Positions 1 to 7,852 of a DNA stretch of 64,000 nucleotides are shown in pieces. Within the stretch, counting starts at the first letter, position 1; each line of letters starts with the position of its first letter. Position numbers and translations under genes: made by a program. The notes under the pieces are model-generated. The model saw only the letters and a list, made by a program, of their open reading frames with translations. It had not been told where the DNA came from and made no database searches. The stretch comes from Pullilachnospira sp963929535 (GTDB lineage Bacteria; Bacillota; Clostridia; Lachnospirales; Lachnospiraceae): the NCBI GenBank assembly GCA_963929535.1, contig CAWVIZ010000009.1, positions 1-64,000 of the forward strand. The letters run 5' to 3'.

Positions 1-3
1 ACA

Positions 4-393
4 CTAGATCGCGTGTTGAAGGCGGCTGGCAGGCTTTTCCAGCAGTGCCATAAGCAGTACCGCGCATCCAAGAAAATTCAGAATACCGAAATAAGCGGTC
101 TGCCCGGGGACAGCGATCCCGGTTACAAAAGTAATGATCAGCCCGCAGATATTTAAAAAGATACCCCGCCGGATGCTGTGGCTTTTGCCAAACCGCCAGG
201 AAAAACCGGAAATCAGAATAAAGGTCCAGCAGATTCCCTGCTGCCAGAGATGACTTCCAGTTCTCTGATACCATCCCGGATCCTGGCCGTAGATGATAAA
301 TACATCATACAGGAAATGAAATAATACCATATTGACCAGAGCCAGTCCACGGATTCCATCGATCAAATGGTAGCGTTCTTTTTGAAATGTCAA
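4..393 (-). pseudogene. Truncated membrane acyltransferase (DUF1624/HGSNAT-like)
   Basis: The 129-residue product starts with a charged stretch and the family-like sequence HLIDGIRGLALVNMVLFHF, followed by about four hydrophobic segments near residues 14-32, 50-64, 76-96 and 100-117. This fits the N-terminal half of the DUF1624 / heparan-alpha-glucosaminide N-acetyltransferase catalytic family, which are multi-pass membrane proteins usually above 200 residues. The frame stops at a TAG at positions 4-6, so the protein looks cut to about half length. The end of the window prevents checking whether a frameshift continues further left. It diverges from the GNAT gene. Family call is moderate; loss of function is an inference from length. 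Confidence 0.5.
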
Positions 394-421
394 AGCTTAT
401 CCCACCTTTTCAGAAAATATG

Positions 422-453
422 GCAGCAGTTTGGCTTATCGGCCGCACTGCTGC
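422..453. repeat. Stem-loop with 8-bp arms
   Basis: GCAGCAGT at 422-429 pairs perfectly with ACTGCTGC at 446-453 around a 16-nt loop. It sits in the 265-bp gap between the divergent acyltransferase and GNAT genes. There is no T-run, so it is not an obvious terminator. Nothing else clear is visible in the gap apart from the GNAT ribosome binding site. Confidence 0.4.
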
Positions 454-658
454 AAAATGTGAAGCGACAATGGGCTGAGGCGCAGCCTGGAGAGGCTGGA
501 GACAGATCCAAATCGTTACGATATGATTTAGAATACCACGGAACTGGCTGCAGGGAAAGAAAAAAATATGTGAAAGTCCTTCCTGTTTCCCGGGGATGCC
601 AAATATCCGGGGCTGGTATAAAGCGGGAAGGTCAGAATGAAAAAAACAGGAGGAAGTT

Positions 659-1447
659 ATGAAGATCAATGGAAAAAGGGTTTGTCATCCCTCTGGAAGA
701 GCATTGGACAACAATGATTCCGCATTGAAATATTTTGAATTAATTTTGGAAAATGATCATCCCCAGGAGCTTTCAAGGTATCCTCTTCCGGAGGGATATC
801 ATTTTGTTAATTATACTCCCGGCGATGAAGAGGCGTGGCTGGAGATTGAGACTTCGGCCCGGGAATTTGTTACCCGCAGGGAAGGGCTGGAAGCCTGGAA
901 AAAATACTACGGAGGCCATGAACAGGAGCTTAGGGACAGAATGTATTTTATAGAGACATCTGCTGGAAGAAAGGTGGGGACTGCCACAGCATATTATGAG
1001 CCTGCAGACCGCTCCGGGGCCGGATGGCTCCATTGGGTTGCCGTACACCGGGATTATCAGGGCAAAGGTCTCGCCCGGCCTCTGATTGCTCAAGCTTTGA
1101 ACCGTCTGGTACAGTTGGGATATTCTTCCATAAAGATTCCCACACAGACCAATACCTGGCTGGCGGCATCCATCTATCTGGACTTTGGTTTCCACCCCTT
1201 TCCTCCAAATCTGGAGAAAAATCTGGAAGGATATCGGATCCTGAAAACCATAACGGATCATCCTGCGCTGAAAGGAATACCGGAGATTTCGCCGGAGGCT
1301 GTCTGGGATATGGAAAATGTGCGTGTGGAAGAGTCTCTCCGGAAAAAATATCCGGATCTGGAATACTATAAGATCTGGAAGGAGAAGGGGATCATTGCTT
1401 ATTGTACAAAAAGGGAGCGGGGAGAGATTCCATGGCAAAAATACTGA
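659..1447 (+). CDS. GNAT family N-acetyltransferase
   Basis: A 262-residue protein with a GNAT acetyl-CoA-binding signature (VHRDYQGKGLAR at residues 129-140), preceded by the beta strand GWLHWVAV. It probably transfers an acetyl group from acetyl-CoA to an unknown amine in the cytoplasm. The ATG follows an AGGAGGA ribosome binding site seven or so bases upstream. The N-terminal ~40 and C-terminal ~60 residues extend beyond the core fold. Its last 16 bases overlap the start of a damaged response regulator, so the gene probably once headed an operon with a two-component system. Substrate cannot be told from sequence. Confidence 0.8.
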   Translation: MKINGKRVCHPSGRALDNNDSALKYFELILENDHPQELSRYPLPEGYHFVNYTPGDEEAWLEIETSAREFVTRREGLEAWKKYYGGHEQELRDRMYFIETSAGRKVGTATAYYEPADRSGAGWLHWVAVHRDYQGKGLARPLIAQALNRLVQLGYSSIKIPTQTNTWLAASIYLDFGFHPFPPNLEKNLEGYRILKTITDHPALKGIPEISPEAVWDMENVRVEESLRKKYPDLEYYKIWKEKGIIAYCTKRERGEIPWQKY

Positions 1448-1792
1448 TCATTGAGGATGACAGGATATTGAATAGGAGCGGAAAAGACATTCCGGTGTGG
1501 GAGGCTTTTGGTGGATTTTTCCGCAGCAAGAGTGACTTTGGATGATAAAGCATTATCTCTGACGCCTACAGAATATAAGCTGCTGTGTGCTCTGACTTCT
1601 CATCCGGGACAACTCCTGACCCGCGGACAGCTTTTGGAGCAGCTCTGGGATAAAGATGCTGATTTTGTGGATGAGCATACTCTGACTCTGAATATCAGCC
1701 GTCTGAGGGCAAAGCTGGGGGAAGGATATATTGAGACTGTCCGGGGAATGGGATATCGCTGGAGAGACAGGAGGGAGGAACGTGATGGATAA
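1432..1792 (+). pseudogene. Response regulator remnant, receiver domain deleted and frameshifted
   Basis: Translation from the ATG at 1432 (good GGAGAGA site upstream) gives a receiver-domain start, MAKILIIEDDRIL, then jumps straight to linker-like sequence (GKDIPVWEA). About 100 codons of receiver domain, including the phosphorylated Asp, are missing. A run of four T at 1506-1509 then throws the reading frame off. With one T fewer the frame reads on into an intact OmpR-type winged helix (LTPTEYKLLCALTSHPG to TVRGMGYRW) ending at 1792. The stop overlaps the kinase start codon, as in an intact regulator-kinase pair. It cannot make a phosphorylatable regulator. Confidence 0.75.
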
Positions 1793-2688
1793 GCCATTTT
1801 TTTCCGAATGGTGGACAGAAGGAAAAGTCTATGTATCCAGGGAAATGGAAAATACTGCCTTTTATCCCAGGCGGTATTTTTCTGTGTCTGTGGGCAGGGG
1901 GACTGTTACTGATGGAGGATCCATGGGCAAAGGCCATTTGGAGCGTCATGGGAGGTATGGCTCTGCTGACAATTTTTCTGGTATACCGCAGCTTTCGCCG
2001 GGAGACAGTTTCCATTGCAGACATGCTCAGCTTTCAGATCCGTCAGGCCGTCCGCGGAGTTCGTCCAAAGACGGAGGTATTTTCTCAGGAGACCATCAGT
2101 TCCAGACTGGCGGAGATTACCTGGCATCAGGCCAGAGAAAATGAATGTCAGAAAAAGGAGCTTCAGGGTATGATTTCTGATATCGCCCACCAGCTTCGGG
2201 CACCGGCAGCAAATATGACACTGTATAGCGATACGCTGGCGGCAGGAGATCTGACAGAGGAGCAGCAGAGGAAGTTCCTTGGCATACTGAGAGACCAGGC
2301 ACAGAAGCTGGAGTTTCTGGTGAGTGCGCTGGTAAAGATGAGCAGGCTGGAAAGCGGCGGTATTCAGATTGCTGCCACGGTGCAGTCCCTGGAAGATACT
2401 CTTGAGGAGGCAGCAGCACAGGTGATTCCGGCTGCCGGGGAAAAAGGACTTGTTTTTAAACTTTCCTGTCCTCCCGGATTGAAGCTTCCGCATGATAGAA
2501 AATGGACGGTGGAAGCATTTTGCAATTTGTTGGATAATGCGGTAAAATACACGCACTGCGGAAAAATAACAGTTACAGCGGAAACTCTGGAGGTTTATAC
2601 CAGAATCCAGGTGGCAGACACCGGGATTGGTACTGCAATGAAATCATCAGTAGATGCTTTAAGGCTCTTTTCCTTGAGATTTGTCTGA
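1785..2688 (+). pseudogene. Sensor histidine kinase remnant, 3' truncated
   Basis: The frame from 1831 encodes two hydrophobic segments, an H-box (ISDIAHQLRAPAANM), an N-box (NLLDNAVKYT) and the start of the G1 box (VADTGIG). It then runs into unrelated residues and stops, so the rest of the ATPase domain is gone. The natural start is probably the ATG at 1785 overlapping the upstream regulator stop. A run of seven T near 1796-1802 puts that ATG out of frame, and one T fewer would join it to the kinase frame. The 3' end overlaps the convergent recombinase gene by 30 bases, so the truncation point lies at that junction. Confidence 0.7.
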
Positions 2689-3759
2689 CGCGGGGGATGC
2701 TTCCTCCCGCAATTTTACGGCAGTGGCAGCCATCCGCCTGCGCTGATCATCAATGGCTGCGTAATGTTTCCTGGTAGTATTCACGTCTTTATGCCCCAGA
2801 ACATCAGCTACCAGATAGATATCGCCTGTTTCCTGGTACAGGGCAGTGCCGTAAGTGCTTCGCAGCTTATGAGGGGTGATCTTTTTGGTGGTGGTGATCT
2901 CTCTGGCATATTTTTTTACCAGATTCTCCACGGCCTGAACTCCGATCCGTTTTCTCTGGGTAGAGTAGAAGAGAGCGTGTTCATGGCCGGCTACAGGAGT
3001 GATGCTTTCCCGAACCTCCAGATACTGCTTCAAGGCCTTTTCCACCTCCGGACCGAAGTATACAAACATTTCATTGCCGCCCTTTCGGGTTACTTTGACG
3101 GCATTATTTTTAAAATCCACATCCTCCACATCCAGACCTACACATTCCGATACGCGAACACCTGTTCCCAGCAGGAGAGTAACGATCGCCAGATCACGTT
3201 CCTTTGTTTTTTCATAATATACTTTTTTCTGTCCGGTGAGCTTATCGCTGCAGTGCTCCATATAGTCCAGGAGACGAGCCACCTCATCCGCATCCAGCCG
3301 GATAATGGCTTTTTCGTGGATCTTCGGCATATCGATCAGTACAGTGGGATTTGTCTTGATCATTTCATGGCGGAAATAATAGGCATAAAAGCTGCGCAGG
3401 GCAGAAATTTTTCGTTTCAGACCCCGTTCGCCATTGGTAATATATTCATCATCGGAATCCTTGTAAACTTTCAGATATTCCATGTATTCCTCAATATCCA
3501 CAGCCTGAACCTGATCCAGGACCTCCACGGTAAAATCCTGGGTGGACCGGTCATGAAAGGCTGGATTGTTCTGGATAAGGAACTGAAAAAAGATACGGAT
3601 ATCATAGGCATATGAAATTCTGGTTTTCGTGGTCGTGGTGGCGTCCATGGCACGAAAATAATCCCTGGCAAATTCCGGAAGCGTTTTGAGAACTTCACGG
3701 AGCTTTAAAGTATTCTGGAGATCTGTCTGATCGTGATAGGTTGTTCTGTCCATAATCAT
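2659..3759 (-). CDS. Xer-type tyrosine recombinase
   Basis: A 366-residue site-specific recombinase with an N-terminal SAM-like core-binding domain (about residues 25-135) and a C-terminal catalytic domain. All expected catalytic residues can be seen: R202 (GTGVRVSE), K226, H297-x-x-R300 (HKLR), H323 (LGHKDV) and nucleophile Y333. It breaks and rejoins DNA through a 3'-phosphotyrosine link. It lies downstream of the SOS-controlled LysM gene on the same strand, an arrangement I recall for a chromosomal recombinase in Lachnospiraceae. No phage or conjugation genes are nearby and no flanking att repeats were seen, so a housekeeping role is more likely than a mobile element integrase. Confidence 0.8.
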   Translation of the reverse strand: MIMDRTTYHDQTDLQNTLKLREVLKTLPEFARDYFRAMDATTTTKTRISYAYDIRIFFQFLIQNNPAFHDRSTQDFTVEVLDQVQAVDIEEYMEYLKVYKDSDDEYITNGERGLKRKISALRSFYAYYFRHEMIKTNPTVLIDMPKIHEKAIIRLDADEVARLLDYMEHCSDKLTGQKKVYYEKTKERDLAIVTLLLGTGVRVSECVGLDVEDVDFKNNAVKVTRKGGNEMFVYFGPEVEKALKQYLEVRESITPVAGHEHALFYSTQRKRIGVQAVENLVKKYAREITTTKKITPHKLRSTYGTALYQETGDIYLVADVLGHKDVNTTRKHYAAIDDQRRRMAATAVKLREEASPASDKSQGKEP

Positions 3760-4467
3760 TTCCTTTCTCTGAGGCTGTATAGTTTACCTGACCCTGTGGA
3801 CTGCGGGAATATACATAAATACAAAAGAAAAACACTTATAAAGATGCAATTGTAAAAATCAGAAAAACCTTGCAGGCTGTGAAAAGTATACCATAAGAAG
3901 GGAAACCATGTCAATCTATTTGAAAAACTCGTGTTTGTCGTATAGATCTAAAGAGGTTCCTGCAGTCTCCTCAGAGCTGCAAAATCCTAAATTTCCGGCA
4001 ACCTACCATATATATCCTATCTTCCGGATTGTTTTATAATTTCGGGAATTTCCTGGTGTGGCCGGCACTGTCCCCTGGGATAAACTGTTCCGGGATTGCC
4101 GGAGTTGGTATGCGGTGTATGGGATATATAGCGGCAGATAAGGAATGAAATGCGTAGATGTGAGAAATAAGGTGATCATCTATAGGAGCCGCTCTTTGGG
4201 ATCTTTATAGCAGGTTCTTACACCGCTTCAGTCGATGCTAAACGTGTATATTGGTTTAAAGGTGTACACTGGCCGCACAACAGTCTCCGTTTTGGTTATG
4301 ATCATGTCCGCTTGGCTCGCTGCCTGCGGGAATAAACTATAATATAAAAATGCGTTTCTGGCCTGCCGGTCTGTATGTGTATCCTCTGTTGTCCGGCTAA
4401 TGTGTGCCTGAGGGTTTAAGCGCGGCAGGCAGGCCCGCTCATACCCTCAGACCCGGTCCGGAAACTG
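3760..4467. other. 708-bp gene-free region with a degraded repeat fragment
   Basis: No convincing coding frame, tRNA or riboswitch was seen. The stretch beside the recombinase start is A/T-rich and may hold its promoter. At 4304-4336 there is a 33-bp segment matching, with a few mismatches, the reverse complement of the dispersed palindromic repeat found at 20437 and 38633. The rest has weak, scattered inverted repeats and may be decayed DNA. Confidence 0.6.
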
Positions 4468-4824
4468 TTACTTAAGTTCCGATGAATAGTAAGGAACGGT
4501 GATCCGCTCTCCATATTGGAGCTGCTCATCTGCCAGGTGATTGATCGTCATTACCTCGCTGACATATTCCCGGATATCCCGATATTCCTCTGTCATATAT
4601 TCTTTTGCGATATCCCAGAGATTATCGTCCCGGTCAACATAGACACTGGTGAAATATTTGTACCGCTCAGGTACTTCCGGGGTGTCCGCCTGAACACGGA
4701 CACCGCATAATATAGTTACTGTCAGAATGATGGCAGACAGCAGGATTCCTGCTGTGAAAGCCTGTCTTCCGGCTCTTGCGGGTTTTCTGCGTTTTCTGTT
4801 GATTCTTTTTTCCGTACCCCTCAT
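4468..4824 (-). CDS. YneA-like LysM cell-division suppressor
   Basis: A 118-residue protein with a basic N-terminus, one membrane segment (about residues 21-42, ending near VQADTPEVPE) and a LysM-type domain from about residue 60 to 112 (DNLWDIAKEYM through YGERITVPYY). This matches the YneA architecture, in which a membrane-anchored, exported LysM protein delays septation during the SOS response. Three CGAAC-type boxes and a consensus promoter lie directly upstream, strongly supporting LexA control. The start ATG follows a purine-rich GGGGGAAAAG site. In many relatives it neighbours lexA; here lexA is about 19 kb away. Confidence 0.75.
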   Translation of the reverse strand: MRGTEKRINRKRRKPARAGRQAFTAGILLSAIILTVTILCGVRVQADTPEVPERYKYFTSVYVDRDDNLWDIAKEYMTEEYRDIREYVSEVMTINHLADEQLQYGERITVPYYSSELK

Positions 4825-4883
4825 AAGGCTTTTCCCCCTTGCGTGATATATCTTGTGATCATATGAAATCGAACATTTGTTTA

Positions 4884-4895
4884 GAACATATGTTC
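4884..4895. promoter_or_regulatory. LexA (SOS) box, perfect palindrome
   Basis: GAACATATGTTC is a perfect 12-bp palindrome that matches the core of the Gram-positive SOS consensus CGAACRNRYGTTYC. It lies 15 bases downstream of the -10 element, near the transcription start of the YneA-like gene. A weaker half-match (GAACATTTGTTT) follows at 4871-4882. Confidence 0.85.
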
Positions 4896-4909
4896 TTTCT
4901 GATGAGAAT

Positions 4910-4939
4910 ATTATATTCTATCGAACGCACGTTTGTCAA
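4910..4939 (-). promoter_or_regulatory. Promoter of the YneA-like gene
   Basis: On the minus strand TTGACA (4939-4934) and TATAAT (4915-4910) are both exact consensus hexamers, with an 18-bp spacer. A LexA box covers the spacer and -35 and another lies just downstream, so a strong promoter is held off by repression. Confidence 0.85.
4922..4935. promoter_or_regulatory. Second LexA box within the promoter spacer
   Basis: CGAACGCACGTTTG matches the Gram-positive SOS consensus at all core positions. It sits between and overlaps the -35 element, where bound LexA would block RNA polymerase. Confidence 0.8.
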
Positions 4940-5076
4940 TGCCTTTTTAAAAAAAACACAACAGTTTTCCGGTCCGTGTTGAATGTGTGGCCGCCGGCAC
5001 ACGGCGTGGCAGGCGGTAAACTGTACATACAGCCGATAAACGGCACTGCCGCCGGATCCATCCCCTGGCCGGATGA

Positions 5077-5844
5077 CTACAAACCTGGATCCCGGCGGCT
5101 GCTGTTTCCCCCACCGGCAGGATTTTTCAGACGGAGCCGTACCTGTTCCAGATCCTTTTCCGTATCCACAGAAAGACTCTCCAGGTGATCCATCGGTATC
5201 AGCCGGAGCTCTTTTCCATAGTCAATAAAACGCAGAGTATCGATGCCTTCGATCTGTTCAAAACGGCCTGGCCGGGAGGAGGCGTAGAATTCCAGCATTT
5301 TCCGGTTATATCCGATGATCCCCACATGCTTGTAATAAGAAAAACGGATAGACCGGAAGGGACAGGGAACAGGGTTCCTGGACATATAGAGGGCACGGTA
5401 ATCTTCATCAAAGACCACCTTGATATTGGAAAGATCCAGGACCTGGGCCGGATCGTGCATGGGAGTAATGATATTGGTGCCGAATTCCCGGTGGAGGGGG
5501 ATCTCTTTGGGGACAGCCGAAGCCACAGCGCTGCGGCTGATGAGAGGTTCGTCCCCGTTGAGCTGCAGATAAAAGTCTGCCGGAAGTTTTTCACTCACCT
5601 CCGCCAGCCTGTGGGCCGCTGTGGGATGGTCCGGGGAGGTCATGATCACCGGAATATCAAGCGCCTGGCAGACCTGGCTGATCCGGCAGTCATCCGTGGC
5701 TACCCGAACCTCTTCAAGTTCCGGGATCCCCATGACCCGCTGATAGACCCACCAGATCATAGGACGCCCCCAGATATCTGCCAGGGGCTTTCCGGGAAGC
5801 CTGGAGGAACCGAATCTGGCCGGGATGATTCCTACTGTTTTCAT
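5077..5844 (-). CDS. kdsB: KdsB-like CMP-ulosonic acid synthetase
   Basis: A 255-residue nucleotidyltransferase of the KdsB family (3-deoxy-manno-octulosonate cytidylyltransferase), which joins CTP and a ulosonic acid to give a CMP-sugar. The nucleotide-binding start IPARFGSSRLPGKPL (residues 7-21), the LQLNGDEPLI metal-binding motif (93-102), and a late VDTEKDLEQV motif are present. The family motif usually read as SGTDR is TAAHR here (about 75-79), so the substrate may not be ordinary Kdo. It ends the surface-glycan operon, separated from the upstream glycosyltransferase by a repeat-filled 379-bp gap. The start ATG follows AGGAGA. A KdsB is unexpected in a Gram-positive without lipopolysaccharide. 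Confidence 0.8.
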   Translation of the reverse strand: MKTVGIIPARFGSSRLPGKPLADIWGRPMIWWVYQRVMGIPELEEVRVATDDCRISQVCQALDIPVIMTSPDHPTAAHRLAEVSEKLPADFYLQLNGDEPLISRSAVASAVPKEIPLHREFGTNIITPMHDPAQVLDLSNIKVVFDEDYRALYMSRNPVPCPFRSIRFSYYKHVGIIGYNRKMLEFYASSRPGRFEQIEGIDTLRFIDYGKELRLIPMDHLESLSVDTEKDLEQVRLRLKNPAGGGNSSRRDPGL

Positions 5845-5888
5845 AGTTCTGTCTCCTGTTTTTCTGTTTTCTGACTTCTGTTTTTGGA

Positions 5889-6187
5889 CAGTTCAGCCTG
5901 GCGTCCGCAGGCATCAGGGTCCCGCCGCAGATGCAGCGGAATCTCCGCACAGCGGACTTCGGTCGGCGCTGAACGTGTGCCACTGGCACACAGCGGACTG
6001 CACTCCGTTTCGGTCGGCGCTGAACGTGTGCCACTGGCACACAGCGGTCTGCACTCCGTTTCGGTCGGCGCTAAGCGTGTGCCACTGGCACACAGCGGTC
6101 TGCACTCCGTTTCGGTCGGCGCTAAGCGTGTGCCACTGGCACACAGCGCCCCGCAGGGCAGTGAGGGGAAGGCTGAACGGTAACCCT
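5889..6187. repeat. Repeat element with an internal 51-bp tandem array
   Basis: The outer parts (about 5889-5945 and 6165-6187) match the ends and middle of the 145-bp element at 23796-23940, including CAGCCTGGCG and the end AAGGCTGAAC. Inside, from about 5957 to 6150, a 51-bp unit repeats about four times: GGTCGGCGCT recurs at 5961, 6012, 6063 and 6114. Each unit holds the 17-bp palindrome GTGTGCCACTGGCACAC. Since 51 is a multiple of three, both strands stay open and show 17-residue peptide repeats, which I regard as a by-product. The repeat fills the gap between the glycosyltransferase and kdsB. Confidence 0.85.
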
Positions 6188-6223
6188 TGTTTCTGCTTTG
6201 GCGGTGACGGCCTCGCCTCTCTC

Positions 6224-7852
6224 CTACTCTTTTTGGTACTGAGCCAGCTGCTCCTTCAGCTCCTTTTCCGACCGGACGTATTCCAGCAGTCGTTTTTCTG
6301 TGGCGGCCAGAATGCCCTCCAGCATCTGGATCCGGATCTGCTCATCGGTCATTCTGGCGAAAGAAATTTTCGTTCCGGTCAGGGGAAGCTCCCTGGATTC
6401 TGTAAGTTTTCTGCTCATATTTCTGATCCTTTCCTCCCGGGTGTAAAGGTACATGGCGTCCCGGGATTCCGTATCCCAGTATTCCTTCCGGGAAATCTGC
6501 TTTTTTTCCACCACCAGAGGGATCATGGAGGAGAATTCCCTCTTTCTTTCATAGGAGTAGATTCCGTAGTTTCCCTCTGTGTTCAGGTACAGGACGGCCT
6601 TTACCCCGGGCGGCAGAGTCCAGGGCAGTACGCATTCCTGTCCGCCGCCTTCTTCTGCCGGCGAGGCAGTGTCGGGATCTCTTTCCCCCAAACCGTCGTC
6701 CAGAAGGCAGATCACATCCCCGGAAAGCTCTTCCAGTTTGTCAGATATCTGAAGCCGGCCTTCCTCTGCTTTTTCCCGGATTCCTCCGGAGCATTCTGCC
6801 AGGTTGGAAAGCTGGACCATATTCAGGCCCACCGCCCATATGGAGGAAAATCCCAGGGAAAGGGCGGCCCGCAGCGCCATGTAGTACAGATGGTTAAAAT
6901 GAAAAGTATGCTCATAAGCCGCGTTGAAGGCCAGACACTGCCCAAAATCCTTCCGGATCAGGTTGATGCCGGTGGAACTGATGGTGCACACCTTCCGGGG
7001 AAGGGCATCGAAGGCCAGAGGCAGCAGCTCGGAGGGAAAAAGTTCCCGCATCACCTCCGCCTGGGGAAACAGCAGCCCGTAGTACAGGATATCATCGGGA
7101 TGAGGCTTGATCAGCACATCCTCCCCCTCCAGATAATAATCCATCAGGTTCTGATAGATCACGATCTGCTCCCTCAGGGAAAGCTGCCCCAGGTTGGCAA
7201 ACTGCTGGGTCAGCAGAAGCACCCGGTCCTGACAGCCGGTATAAAAAGGCAGCCGGAAAAATTCCCGGATCTGCATGGCTGTTTCCCGGGGAAGCGATTC
7301 AAAACGCTCCACCACCTGAAAATCCTCCGCCTTTTCATCGTAAAAGCCGGGAAGCTGGGAGGATTTATCACAGATCTTCCGGGTGATGGAGGGGTTGGAA
7401 TGATCGTACAGATGGTATTTTTCCACCAGCTTCCACCGCCGGGGGGAGCTTTTCCTGTGAATGTCCGACAGGATCCAGGGACGGCTTAAAGCCCCGCTTC
7501 CGTCCTCAAACATGGCGAAGGGGATGTGGTCCCTGGCCCACAGCACCTGCAGGAAGGTATGAATGCCTGCCGCGTAGATCCGGGAAAAATCCCCGATGGG
7601 ATACGGGACTGTCCGGGCAAACTCCTCTCCCACTTCCCGGAGGATCTGTTCCTCGTTTCCTTTATATCCGCCGTAACGGAACAGGAAAACTTCATCGAAA
7701 AATCCCCGGCTCCGGGCCTCCCTGTACTGGGGCATCCGCTCCACGATATAATTACCCAGGAGCAGTACCGCCCTCTCACCGGGATGAATGGTCATCCGGT
7801 GGACGATACACTCCAGAATCTGATAGGATGATAATGCCTGATAGAGTATCAT
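6224..7852 (-). CDS. Sialyltransferase/polysialyltransferase-like glycosyltransferase
   Basis: A 542-residue protein with motifs seen in bacterial sialyl- and polysialyltransferases of the GT52/GT38 type: an acidic EDGSG motif (residues 116-120), an HP motif IKPHPDD (248-254) and an SS motif ISSTG (291-295). Those families use CMP-activated nonulosonic acids, fitting the KdsB-like enzyme next door. The C-terminal ~200 residues are less conserved and end in a Lys/Glu-rich helix. The start chosen is the ATG at 7852, which follows GGGAGGAG and shares an ATGA overlap with the upstream gene. Donor and acceptor are inferred; general GT-B fold assignment is moderate. Confidence 0.55.
   Translation of the reverse strand: MILYQALSSYQILECIVHRMTIHPGERAVLLLGNYIVERMPQYREARSRGFFDEVFLFRYGGYKGNEEQILREVGEEFARTVPYPIGDFSRIYAAGIHTFLQVLWARDHIPFAMFEDGSGALSRPWILSDIHRKSSPRRWKLVEKYHLYDHSNPSITRKICDKSSQLPGFYDEKAEDFQVVERFESLPRETAMQIREFFRLPFYTGCQDRVLLLTQQFANLGQLSLREQIVIYQNLMDYYLEGEDVLIKPHPDDILYYGLLFPQAEVMRELFPSELLPLAFDALPRKVCTISSTGINLIRKDFGQCLAFNAAYEHTFHFNHLYYMALRAALSLGFSSIWAVGLNMVQLSNLAECSGGIREKAEEGRLQISDKLEELSGDVICLLDDGLGERDPDTASPAEEGGGQECVLPWTLPPGVKAVLYLNTEGNYGIYSYERKREFSSMIPLVVEKKQISRKEYWDTESRDAMYLYTREERIRNMSRKLTESRELPLTGTKISFARMTDEQIRIQMLEGILAATEKRLLEYVRSEKELKEQLAQYQKE

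Noticed and set aside
387..662. 91-codon open frame on the plus strand ending in an ATGA overlap with the GNAT gene
   Set aside because: No family resemblance, it starts inside the divergent gene, and the composition is unlike a protein; the overlap is probably chance.
2659..3759. Tyrosine recombinase considered as a phage or ICE integrase
   Set aside because: No phage, relaxase or excisionase genes and no flanking att repeats; the SOS-controlled LysM neighbour fits a chromosomal Xer-type gene.
5914..6144. Repeat peptide encoded by the 51-bp array
   Set aside because: Repeats are open in both strands because the unit is a multiple of three; no convincing start site, and the units are best explained as DNA/RNA palindromes.
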